A program made the translations under genes and the position numbers. DNA of 64,000 bases from JAUIAI01 sp041396685 (GTDB taxonomy: Bacteria > Pseudomonadota > Gammaproteobacteria > Burkholderiales > Burkholderiaceae_E), in NCBI GenBank assembly GCA_041396685.1, contig JAWKYD010000013.1:1-64000 (forward strand). The letters run 5' to 3'. Positions within the stretch are counted from its first letter, which is position 1. Every line of letters starts with the position of its first letter. Positions 8,363 to 16,460 of this stretch are shown piece after piece. The notes beneath the pieces were generated by a model. The model did not search any database and had not been told where the DNA came from. It saw only the letters and a program-made list of their open reading frames with translations.

Positions 8363-9628
8363 TCAAACGCGCCCCTTCCAGGGAATCAGCCAACGCTCGG
8401 CGCGGCGCATGAGAATGTCGATCAGGTAGCCGATGACGCCAATCAGGATGATTCCCATCAGCACGATATCCGTCAGTTGGAAGCGCGACGCGACCATGAT
8501 CATCATGCCGGCGCCTTTCTCGGCCGCGACCAGTTCGGCCGCCACTACCGTGCCCCAGCAGACGCCCATGGCCACGCGCGCGCCAGTGAACAATTCGGGC
8601 AGCGAGTTCGGCACGATCACGTGACGCAGCACCTGCCATTTCGAAGCGCCTAGCGAGTAAGCCGCGTGAACCTTGGCGATACCCACGCCCGACACACCGG
8701 CCCGGGCGGCGATCGTCATGATCCACAGCGCCGCCAGAAACAGAAGTACGATCTTGCCGACCTCCCCGATGCCGGCCCAGATGATCACCAACGGAATCAA
8801 TGCCAGCGGCGGCACCGGCCGCATGAACTCGACGATCGGGTCGAACCAACCGCGAAACCAGTCCGACAGGCCCATGGCGTAGCCAAGTGGTATGCCGGCG
8901 AGCGCACCGAGTACGAAGCCGGCGACGACCCGGAACAAGGACCAGCCCAGGTGCTCGATCAGCGTGAAGTTCTGATACCCCTGGCGCGATATCTCGACGA
9001 TCCGGCGTACGACCGCCTCGGGCGGCGGCAGCCAGATGGGTTCCATCTGCCAGCCTTGCGACGGCTTGAAATTCGGCGTCCCCTTCGCGGTCAACGTGAC
9101 CTCGCCGGCCGCCACCTCGACGGTTCCACCGGGTCCCACCGGCTGGCCGTCGATGGCCACGACGCGCGCACCGCTCTTCGGATCGACCTCGTCATTGCGA
9201 TCGACGCGGATCAGGGTCGACCGCCAGGCACCGACGGTGGCCGAATCGTTCTTTGCGAAACCCTCGCCCGCCTCCACGATCGGCGCTTCGGACCTGGCAT
9301 CGACCGGAAAGACCCGCACGGTGACGGTGCCGTCATCGCGGGCACCGTCGTCGGTCTCGAGCGTATAGGTGAACGTGGTGTCGCCGACGAACGGCCCGGG
9401 CGCATGAAACGGCACCAGGCGCGAGCCCGTGAAAGCGCCCCACAGCAGGAATATCGTGATCACCGAAATCACCGAGGCGCGACGATCCGCGCGCACGGCG
9501 CTTTCGTCTCCGAACGTCACGGTCTTGAGCGAGCGCAGATCGACCGCCTTGCTCAGCAGGCGCGAAAGCGCCCGCACCACGAGGAAGGCTGCGACAAAAA
9601 CGGCGATGTAGATGAGCGCGACGATCAC
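8363..9628 (-). CDS. ABC transporter permease, TauC/SsuC type, with cadherin-like insert
   Basis: Membrane component of a taurine/sulfonate-type importer, 421 residues against about 260-280 for usual TauC or SsuC. Two N-terminal membrane segments (about 3-25 and 52-68) are followed by a polar stretch at about 81-195, then the normal permease core. The core has the EAA loop (AAYSLGASKWQVLRHVIVP, 322-340) and about five membrane helices. The insert reads like a bacterial cadherin/Big_9 repeat: DTTFTYTLETDDGARDDG, then TVTVRVF, then NDSATVGAW, DRNDEVDP and GTVEVAAGEVTLTAKGTPNF. It probably lies in the periplasm. The start is a GTG at 9626-9628 that overlaps the ATPase stop by four bases (GTGA), so translation is coupled. 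The substrate is unknown. Confidence 0.85.
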   Translation of the reverse strand: MIVALIYIAVFVAAFLVVRALSRLLSKAVDLRSLKTVTFGDESAVRADRRASVISVITIFLLWGAFTGSRLVPFHAPGPFVGDTTFTYTLETDDGARDDGTVTVRVFPVDARSEAPIVEAGEGFAKNDSATVGAWRSTLIRVDRNDEVDPKSGARVVAIDGQPVGPGGTVEVAAGEVTLTAKGTPNFKPSQGWQMEPIWLPPPEAVVRRIVEISRQGYQNFTLIEHLGWSLFRVVAGFVLGALAGIPLGYAMGLSDWFRGWFDPIVEFMRPVPPLALIPLVIIWAGIGEVGKIVLLFLAALWIMTIAARAGVSGVGIAKVHAAYSLGASKWQVLRHVIVPNSLPELFTGARVAMGVCWGTVVAAELVAAEKGAGMMIMVASRFQLTDIVLMGIILIGVIGYLIDILMRRAERWLIPWKGRV

Positions 9629-10431
9629 GAGTCGGATTCCGTTCGGCCCATGATCTCTTCCTCCATCTCCCAGATCATCGACAGGATCTCCTCACGCCAC
9701 GGACGGAACTCCGGATGCTGTTTGAGTTCACGCAGGTCGCCGCCAGCGCCGAGATCGGCAAACGGCAGCGAGAAGATGCGGTGGATACGGCCAGGGCGTG
9801 GAGCCATCACGACCAGACGCTCACCCAACAGCAATGCCTCTTCGACGGAGTGCGTGATCAGCACGATGGTCTTGCCGGTCTCTTTCCAGATGCGCAAAAC
9901 CAGGCCCTGCATCTTCTCGCGTGTCAAGGCGTCGAGCGCACCCAAGGGCTCGTCCATCAGCACGACGTCCGGATCATTGGCCAGACAGCGCGCCAAAGCC
10001 ACGCGCTGCTGCATGCCACCGGAAAGCTCGTAAATGGCCTTGTTCTTGAACTGTCGCAGGCCGACGATGTCGAGCAGATGATCGACCGTGGCGTCGATCT
10101 CGGCAGCGGGCATGCCCTTCATGCGGGGGCCGAAGCCGACGTTGTCGCGTACGTTCATCCATTCGAACAGCGCGCCCTGCTGAAACACCATGCCACGCTC
10201 GGCGCCCGGCCCGGTTACGGGCCGGCCTGCCAACGCGACCGATCCCGAACTGGGTGCCAGAAAACCGGCGAGGATGTTCAGCAACGTCGACTTCCCACAG
10301 CCCGAGGGCCCGAGCACCGAGAGCAACTCTCCCGAGGCAATCTCGAGGCTCACGTCTTGAAGCGCCTGCACCGATTCGCCATCGGGCAGCTCGAAACGCA
10401 TCGAGACATCGACGATCGATAGTCCGCTCAT
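9625..10431 (-). CDS. ABC transporter ATP-binding protein, TauB/SsuB type
   Basis: ATPase of the same importer, 268 residues. Walker A is GPSGCGKST, the Q-loop MVFQQGALFEW, the signature LSGGMQQRVALARCLA, Walker B VVLMDEPLGALDAL and the switch histidine VLITHSVEEA, all in the order of nitrate/sulfonate/taurine-type ATPases. The start is the ATG at 10429-10431, with AAGGGAG five bases upstream; the open frame reaches further upstream but without similarity. The C-terminal 20 residues (EEILSMIWEMEEEIMG) are typical of TauB-like ATPases. It is 191 bases downstream of the binding protein gene and overlaps the permease by four bases. Confidence 0.9.
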   Translation of the reverse strand: MSGLSIVDVSMRFELPDGESVQALQDVSLEIASGELLSVLGPSGCGKSTLLNILAGFLAPSSGSVALAGRPVTGPGAERGMVFQQGALFEWMNVRDNVGFGPRMKGMPAAEIDATVDHLLDIVGLRQFKNKAIYELSGGMQQRVALARCLANDPDVVLMDEPLGALDALTREKMQGLVLRIWKETGKTIVLITHSVEEALLLGERLVVMAPRPGRIHRIFSLPFADLGAGGDLRELKQHPEFRPWREEILSMIWEMEEEIMGRTESDS

Positions 10432-10622
10432 CGCGCTCCCTTGCTTATGGTCCCGACAATCAACCAGCCGCGGGCTGACCGACGCCCTGCCCGCTGCGTT
10501 CGACGCGCGGCAGCGAGCCTCGCGAAGGGGAACAGATCTTGGCGGACGTCGCAACCGGGGACTGGTATCTCGGCCAGCCGCGAATCGCCGCGATCATCGC
10601 GGTGATCCACGGCCAGACCGGT

Positions 10623-11615
10623 CTAGCGTGCTGCGGCCTTCATCGGGGCGACAGTGACGGCATTTTCATAGGTGGGCAGCGCACTCTTGATGCTGCCGGC
10701 CTGCAGAAAGACATCCGCGACACCCTTCATGAACTTCTGCACACCACCGCCAAGCCACTTGCCCGAGAGCTGCGCATCGAGAGGCGGGAAGGTCATGGTC
10801 GCCAGCGACTTCTCGGTGGCAGCCGGATCCATGCCGGATTCCTTCGCGATGGTGGCCAGCATCTTCGCGCGCTCACCGCCGGCCGCCCAGCGGGCATTCG
10901 CATCGGCCGTCACCTTCACGAACCTGGCCAGCAAGTCTTCGTGCTCGGCGGCAAACCGGGCCGGCGTCGAGGTGACATCGAAAACCAGAATGCCGAGCGC
11001 CTCTTTTTCTGCGCCGGTCAGCAGCACGTTGCCGTGCTCCTTCATGCGCGCCAGCGCACCGCCCCAGCCGCAGGCCATATCGACGGCCTTCTGCGCGATG
11101 GCCGCGGCACCTTCCGGCGGCGCCATGTTGACGATCTCGAGCTTGCCGAGATCGACGCCGAAGTGAGCCATTTGACGCAGGAAGCCGTAGTGAGCCGCCG
11201 TGCCCAGCGGGACCGCGACCTTCTTGCCGGCCAGCTCCGACGCGTTGTTCTTGTCGATCTCGAGATCGGTGCGCACCACGCAGTTGTCGTTGTCCGAATA
11301 GCTGACCGCGATGTCGATGATCTGCAGATCCTGGCCGGCCGAGGTGGCGACCACGAACGGCGGCAGACCCTGACTGACCGAGATCTGCACATCGCCCGCC
11401 GCCATCGCCGCCGACATTGCTGTGCCCGTATCGAACGAGCGCCAGTTGACCTTCGTGCCCAAGGCCTTGTCATACGAACCATCGGCCTTGGCGGCCAGAA
11501 ACGGCATCGGCCACTCGAGGAAGTATGCGACGGTGATTTCATCCTGGGCACTGACGCCCGGCGCCGACAGCGCGATGGTGACGCCGGCCAAGGCTGCGCG
11601 AATCCAGTTTTTCAT
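10623..11615 (-). CDS. Periplasmic substrate-binding protein of a TauA/SsuA-type ABC importer
   Basis: A 330-residue binding protein with a signal peptide (cleavage near VSA-QD, about residue 23). The start is the ATG at 11613-11615 with AGGGAG about ten bases upstream. The mature part has the NMT1/TauA-type fold: EITVAYFLEWPMPF at the start, a GDVQISVSQG loop, and KKVAVPLGTAAHYGFL in the second lobe. Such proteins bind taurine, sulfonates, thiamine precursors or aromatic acids. The ligand here cannot be read from sequence; the neighbouring oxidoreductases make an organic substrate plausible. The gene follows the MDR gene after 149 bases that contain a strong hairpin. Confidence 0.88.
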   Translation of the reverse strand: MKNWIRAALAGVTIALSAPGVSAQDEITVAYFLEWPMPFLAAKADGSYDKALGTKVNWRSFDTGTAMSAAMAAGDVQISVSQGLPPFVVATSAGQDLQIIDIAVSYSDNDNCVVRTDLEIDKNNASELAGKKVAVPLGTAAHYGFLRQMAHFGVDLGKLEIVNMAPPEGAAAIAQKAVDMACGWGGALARMKEHGNVLLTGAEKEALGILVFDVTSTPARFAAEHEDLLARFVKVTADANARWAAGGERAKMLATIAKESGMDPAATEKSLATMTFPPLDAQLSGKWLGGGVQKFMKGVADVFLQAGSIKSALPTYENAVTVAPMKAAAR

Positions 11616-11665
11616 CGTTGGTTCTCCCTCGCTGGCCTCGAGGGCCAGAATTGTTTTTCCGGTTC

Positions 11666-11704
11666 GGCCGCGCCCCGAAGACACGACACCGTCGGGGCGC
11701 GGCC
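11666..11704. other. Perfect 13-bp inverted repeat between the MDR and binding-protein genes
   Basis: GGCCGCGCCCCGA (11666-11678) and its exact complement (11692-11704) flank a 13-base loop. No T-tract follows on either strand, so it is not a canonical terminator. It could be an attenuator or a transcript-stabilising hairpin that lets the binding-protein mRNA accumulate above the catabolic genes. Confidence 0.75.
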
Positions 11705-11764
11705 CATTGTAGCGAAGCGAGCCCTCGGTATTCCTCGCAACAAGCCGACCCGCGGGCGGAAGAA

Positions 11765-12754
11765 TCAGATCGGGCCGTTCGGTGTCACGAGAATCTTGCC
11801 GCCGCGCTCGCCTTGTTGCGCATGACGCACCGCATCACGGATCTGTTCGAGGGGGTACATCTGGCGCACCGGCACGTGCGTGGCGGGATCGCGCAGCAGT
11901 CGTGCGAGCCCCTGATAAAGCTCGCGCACGTCGTCGGCCGAGCGGCGCGCGAGAAAGCGGCCGAGCATGAAACCGGTGATCGCCAGCCCGCGATGGACCA
12001 GCTCGTTGCGCGGCAGATGGGGGTCTTGGCCGCTGGTGGCGCCAAAATGGCAGATCAGCCCCTCGTCGTGCAGGCAGGCACCGAGCTGGCCGGTGGCCTC
12101 GCCGCCAATGGAGTCCAGGCCCAGCGAGATGGCCGCATTGTCGGTTTCCGCACGCACGCGGGCGGCAAGCTCGCTGCCAGCGAGCACGCAGACATCCGCA
12201 CCGCGCGCGTACAGGTCCTTGAACAGTGACTGGCGACGCACGACGTTGACGGTTCGAATGCCCATCTGGCGTGCCAGCGTGATCACCCAACGGCCGACAC
12301 CCGAGTTGGCGGCATTCTGGATGACCCAGTCGCCCGGCTGCAAGCGCCGCAGATCGGTCAGCAGCAGCAGCGCGGTGGCCGGGTTGATGCGCAGCATGGC
12401 CGCCTGGGCCAGATCGGTATCCGGGGCGATCGGAATCAGGTCGGTGGCCGCCACCCGGCGACGACTGGTCCAGTTCTCACGCTGCAGGTTGATGACCAGA
12501 TCGCCCACGCGCGGTGAGGAAACGCCGGCTCCGACGGCGACCACGCGCCCGACACATTCGGCCCCGGGCACCGCCGGCAGCGGCGGCCGCAACCGGTATT
12601 GCCCTTTGCAGAACCATATGTCGGCCGGATTGATCGGAAAGGCCAGTACATCGATGACGGCCTCACCCTGCGCAGGATCACCGGGATCGTGGCGATCGAC
12701 GCAACGGACGACTTGCTCGGGGATGCCATAGGCGTCGATCAGCGCACTCTTCAT
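11765..12754 (-). CDS. Zinc-independent MDR oxidoreductase, 2-enoyl thioester reductase-like
   Basis: A 329-residue medium-chain dehydrogenase/reductase. NPADIWFCKGQYRLRP at the N-terminus and VIQNAANSGVGRWVI around the nucleotide loop match the MECR/Etr1 group (NADPH-dependent trans-2-enoyl-CoA/ACP reductases), which lacks zinc ligands. The C-terminal GGKILVTP is typical of MDR proteins. It may reduce a CoA-bound or free enone produced in this cluster. It lies between the dienelactone-hydrolase-like gene (52 bases upstream) and the importer genes on the same strand. A general quinone reductase activity is the alternative. Confidence 0.8.
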   Translation of the reverse strand: MKSALIDAYGIPEQVVRCVDRHDPGDPAQGEAVIDVLAFPINPADIWFCKGQYRLRPPLPAVPGAECVGRVVAVGAGVSSPRVGDLVINLQRENWTSRRRVAATDLIPIAPDTDLAQAAMLRINPATALLLLTDLRRLQPGDWVIQNAANSGVGRWVITLARQMGIRTVNVVRRQSLFKDLYARGADVCVLAGSELAARVRAETDNAAISLGLDSIGGEATGQLGACLHDEGLICHFGATSGQDPHLPRNELVHRGLAITGFMLGRFLARRSADDVRELYQGLARLLRDPATHVPVRQMYPLEQIRDAVRHAQQGERGGKILVTPNGPI

Positions 12755-12806
12755 GGGCTCAGGTATGGGATTGTCGAAGTTTCGTGGAAACGGCGTGCCG
12801 GCCGGG

Positions 12807-13553
12807 TCAGTCGCCGAGCGTGCGCATCAGCGCGAAGATGCGCTCCCAGTGACGCTCGGCGGCCGCGCGATCATAGTCGGGGCGCTGCGCAAAGGCGAAA
12901 CCATGCGTGGTTCCCGGGTAGACCTCGATCTCGGCCTGCCAGTTGTTGTCGGCGATGACGCCGGGCAGCGCCGCCAGCACGTCGGCGGGCACCCAGGGGT
13001 CCTCGTCGGCAAACGCGAGATAGGTGCGTGCCCGCACGCGTGCCGCATCGCGGTGCGGGGAGTCGGCGGCGTCGGACACGATGCCCACACCATAGAAGGA
13101 TGCCACCGCCGCGATATCTCCGGGATAAGCGGCCGCCGCCGCGACCACAAACTGCCCGCTCATGCAGTAACCGATCACGCCCACGGGGCCCGGCCTGGCG
13201 GCTTCGTCGCCGCGGGCATGCGCGAGCAAGTTCGCCGTGTCGGCCACGACCCCGGCGTTGGTCAGACTCAGCCGGCACTCGTGCATGCGCTCGCGATGGT
13301 GGTCGTCGATGCGAATTCGCGCCAGGTCGTAGCCATAGCCGCCTTCCCGACCGATTCGGTAATACAGATTGGGCAGCATGACGTAGTAGCCGACCGTCGC
13401 CAGCCGGCTGGCCATGTCGCGCAACTCGTCGCGCATACCCGGCGCGTCCATGTACATGATGACCACCGGCCAGGGACCATCGTCCTCGGGCCGGCAGATG
13501 AAGACATCGAGCATGCCGTCCGCAGTCTGCAGCTCGGCGGTCATTTCGCGCAT
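12807..13553 (-). CDS. Dienelactone hydrolase family protein
   Basis: A 248-residue alpha/beta hydrolase of the DLH family. The nucleophile is a cysteine in GYCMSGQF, the acid Asp is expected in LAFADEDPWVP, and the histidine is in GTTHGFAF. Classical dienelactone hydrolases open lactones formed in chloroaromatic and catechol ortho-cleavage pathways; many relatives act on other esters or lactones. The start ATG at 13551-13553 has GGAG seven bases upstream; a second ATG three codons later is possible. The gene is 32 bases downstream of the flavoprotein gene and probably in the same operon. Confidence 0.85.
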   Translation of the reverse strand: MREMTAELQTADGMLDVFICRPEDDGPWPVVIMYMDAPGMRDELRDMASRLATVGYYVMLPNLYYRIGREGGYGYDLARIRIDDHHRERMHECRLSLTNAGVVADTANLLAHARGDEAARPGPVGVIGYCMSGQFVVAAAAAYPGDIAAVASFYGVGIVSDAADSPHRDAARVRARTYLAFADEDPWVPADVLAALPGVIADNNWQAEIEVYPGTTHGFAFAQRPDYDRAAAERHWERIFALMRTLGD

Positions 13554-13585
13554 CGGATTCTCCAGGGCTCGCGAGCAGCGACCGA

Positions 13586-15343
13586 TCAGACCGCGACCAG
13601 ACCGGCGGTGTCGCTGGCGGGCGCGCTCGAAGGCTCGGCCGCCCGACCCGCCAGGTGACGCGCGGCGATCCAACCGAAGGTCATCGCCGGTCCGAGCGTG
13701 ATGCCACCGCCCGGGTAGTTGCCTCCCATGATGCTCGCGGCATCGTTGCCGGCCGCATAGAGGCCCACGATCGGCCCGCCGCCCCGGGCATCGAGGACAC
13801 GTGCGTGTTCGTCGGTGCGCAAACCGGCGAAGGTGCCGAGATCACCCACGACGACCTTGACGGCATAGAACGGCCCGCGCTCGACCGGTGCGACACAGGG
13901 ATTGGGCTTGTGATCGGGATCACCCAGCGAGCGGTTGTACGCCGTGGAGCCACGAGCAAATGCCGGGTCCTCGCCGCGTGCCGCCGGGGCGTTGAACTCG
14001 GCCAGCGTGCGCTCGAAGCCGGCTGCGTCGAACCCGGCTGCTCGCGCGAGCTCGGCGGGTGTGCGGCCACGCAGCAGATAGCCGCTGCGAAGATACGGTC
14101 CCAAGGGCAGCGGCGCCGCCTTGGCGAAACCAAGGCCGTAGCGCCGGATCGTGCGGTGATCGGCAATGAACCAGGCGCAGATCTCGCCGTCATGGCCCGC
14201 CAGGGAGGCAGTCAGGCCCTGGATGAAATCATGGTAGCTGTTCGACTCATTGACGAAGCGCTCGCCAAAGCGGTTCACAGCGATGACACCAGGCTTCGAA
14301 CGGTCGACGAAATGTGGAAAGACGCCGTGCGAGCCGTCGGGGCGCGGCACCTTCGAGACAGGTACCCAGGCCGCCGCATGCGGCAGCGTATCGAGCACGG
14401 CCGCACCCACCGATTCGCCCAGGGCGAGGCCATCGCCCGTATTCGTGGTGGGCGCCGGGCTGGTGTGTTCGTGCCCGGTGGGGGCATGGGCGAACAGGCG
14501 TCGGCGGCGCTCGATGTCCCACGGGAAGCCGCCTGCGGCCAAAACCACGCCACGCCGGGCGCCGACCTGGTGTTCATGCCCCCCTTTGCTCACCCGAACG
14601 CCGGTGACACGTTCGCCGTCGCGGACCAGGCCGACCACCGGCGCGCTCGTCTGCATCATGACCTTGGCATCGAGCGCGGAACGCAACAGGCGTCCGGCCA
14701 GCGCATTGCCATTGGTGAGCCGCATGCCCCGGCCGTGCATGAGCCGGTCGCGACCATAGCGCATGACCAGTCGAATCACGTGCGTCATCGAGCGCACCGA
14801 ACGCGTGGCATTGAAGAAATGCCAAAGTTCTTCCCCCGAACCGATCATGAGCCCCAGCAAGGTGAGCTCCGGCAGCGGCGGACGCAGGCTGGCCAGAGCC
14901 GGGCCCAGGCCGCGCGCATCATAGGGCTCGGCGCAGATCGAGCGTCCGCCAGGCTTGCCACCAGGAGCATCCGGATGGTAGTCGGCGAAGGTCGGACCGA
15001 GCACGAAGCGCAGGGCCGTCTCGCGACGGAAGAAATCGACCATCTGCGGGCCGGCATCGAGAAACGCCGTCACCCGACGCTCGTCGAACTGCTCGCCCGT
15101 TTCGTGCTGCAAATAGCGGCGTGCTTCCTCGAGGCTGTCGGGCATGCCGGCGTCGCGCTGCAGCGCATTGCCCGGGATCCAGAGCCATCCGCCCGAGCGC
15201 GCAGTGGTGCCGCCGAAGACATCGGCCTTTTCGAGCACCAGCACCTGCAGACCCTGGTGGGCGGCGCTGACAGCGGCCGACAGCCCGCCGGCACCCGACC
15301 CGACGACGATCACGTCGACCTCGGTGGGTAAAGCCTCATTCAT
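13586..15343 (-). CDS. FAD-dependent oxidoreductase, 3-ketosteroid-delta1-dehydrogenase-like
   Basis: A 585-residue flavoprotein of the FAD_binding_2 (fumarate reductase/KstD) superfamily. The FAD-binding motif VVGSGAGGLSAAVSA is at about 13-27 and the GG doublet motif FGGTTARSGGWLWIPGN follows. The C-terminal block YPGGGITLGPAMTFGW resembles the Tyr-x-x-x-Gly motif that polarises the C3 ketone in KstD enzymes. Family members introduce a double bond next to a ketone. Whether the substrate is a steroid is not shown: no other steroid genes are visible. The start overlaps the quinone oxidoreductase stop by eight bases, so the two are coupled. Confidence 0.85.
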   Translation of the reverse strand: MNEALPTEVDVIVVGSGAGGLSAAVSAAHQGLQVLVLEKADVFGGTTARSGGWLWIPGNALQRDAGMPDSLEEARRYLQHETGEQFDERRVTAFLDAGPQMVDFFRRETALRFVLGPTFADYHPDAPGGKPGGRSICAEPYDARGLGPALASLRPPLPELTLLGLMIGSGEELWHFFNATRSVRSMTHVIRLVMRYGRDRLMHGRGMRLTNGNALAGRLLRSALDAKVMMQTSAPVVGLVRDGERVTGVRVSKGGHEHQVGARRGVVLAAGGFPWDIERRRRLFAHAPTGHEHTSPAPTTNTGDGLALGESVGAAVLDTLPHAAAWVPVSKVPRPDGSHGVFPHFVDRSKPGVIAVNRFGERFVNESNSYHDFIQGLTASLAGHDGEICAWFIADHRTIRRYGLGFAKAAPLPLGPYLRSGYLLRGRTPAELARAAGFDAAGFERTLAEFNAPAARGEDPAFARGSTAYNRSLGDPDHKPNPCVAPVERGPFYAVKVVVGDLGTFAGLRTDEHARVLDARGGGPIVGLYAAGNDAASIMGGNYPGGGITLGPAMTFGWIAARHLAGRAAEPSSAPASDTAGLVAV

Positions 15344-16364
15344 GGTCTGTCTCCTCGGTTGTCCTGGGCTCGATCACGATCTTGCCAGGATGCGTGCGAT
15401 CGCGCAGCGCCCGCAATGCCTGCAAGCCATCGGCGAGTGTATAGCGTCCGCCGATGATCGGCGCCATGTCCGCGTGACGGGCGAGCGCCCGCACGGCCCG
15501 GTCCATGCGCTGTCCGAGCGAGGCATCGCGCCGTCCCATTTCGCCCGCGCGCACGCCCAGGATGGTCAGATTCTTGATCAGCGCGCGATTGGTGGGCATC
15601 TGCGCGGCGGTACCCGCCGTGAAGCCGACGATCAGGATCCGCCCGCCCCAGGCGGCAGCATGCAAAGAGCCGTCGAACGTCTCTCCGCCCACCGGGTCGA
15701 AGATCAGATCGACACCGCGCCCTTGCGTGAGCGACTTGACCTGCTCGTGCCAGCCGGGCTCGGGCACGATCACCGACTCCACACCCAGCGCGCTCAACCG
15801 CGCGTGTGCAACCCGCGAACGCGCGGTGGCCAACACGCGCGCGCCGAGACGGATACCGAGCTGTACCGCCGCCATGCCCATGCCACCGCTGGCGCCGTGG
15901 ACCAGCAGCGATTCACCCGCGCCCAGCCGTCCGCGCTCGACCAATGCCGCCCAGGCGGTCGTTGCACCAACGTGATAGGCCGCTGCCTGGGCATCGTCGA
16001 AAGCCGCCGGTGCCGGCGCGAGCGCGTCGGTCGAGACGCATGCCTGTGTCGCGCACGCACCGGTCTTGCCGTGAAACACGACCCGGTCGCCGACGCGGAA
16101 TCGTGCGGATGCCGGACTGCCGAGCGCGAGAATGCGTCCCGCGCCCTCCATGCCGAGCACGAACGGCACCTCGGGGCGATGTTGATAGCCGCCGCGAGTC
16201 ATCAGCAGATCGGGGAAATTCAGCGCAGCGGCGCGCACTTCGATCAGCGCCTCGTGCTCCGCTGGCTCGCGCCGTGCCACGGCGCGGACCGACACGCCAG
16301 CGAGATCATCGGTCAGCGCATCGCAGACCAGAGCGATCGGGTCGGTTCCGAATGCCTTTGCCAT
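15336..16364 (-). CDS. Quinone oxidoreductase family protein (MDR superfamily)
   Basis: A 342-residue zinc-independent MDR protein of the QOR/NADPH:quinone reductase group. The N-terminal ALNFPDLLMTRGGYQHRPEV, the central LLVHGASGGMGMAAVQLG nucleotide loop and the AMTFDPVGG-like IFDPVGGETFDGSL block place it there. It is the first gene of the minus-strand catabolic run, with its stop inside the flavoprotein start. It probably reduces quinones or activated enones with NADPH. No convincing ribosome-binding site precedes the ATG. The 96 bases upstream separate it from the end of the PilY1 gene on the same strand. Confidence 0.85.
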   Translation of the reverse strand: MAKAFGTDPIALVCDALTDDLAGVSVRAVARREPAEHEALIEVRAAALNFPDLLMTRGGYQHRPEVPFVLGMEGAGRILALGSPASARFRVGDRVVFHGKTGACATQACVSTDALAPAPAAFDDAQAAAYHVGATTAWAALVERGRLGAGESLLVHGASGGMGMAAVQLGIRLGARVLATARSRVAHARLSALGVESVIVPEPGWHEQVKSLTQGRGVDLIFDPVGGETFDGSLHAAAWGGRILIVGFTAGTAAQMPTNRALIKNLTILGVRAGEMGRRDASLGQRMDRAVRALARHADMAPIIGGRYTLADGLQALRALRDRTHPGKIVIEPRTTEETDHE

Positions 16365-16460
16365 CGTCGATACCGGCAGGGGCCGGCATCGGTCAACCCT
16401 GCCCCGTCTCCTGGAGCTGGTGAATCAAGCAACCAGTGTAGCCCAAGCCGGCGGGCCGGC

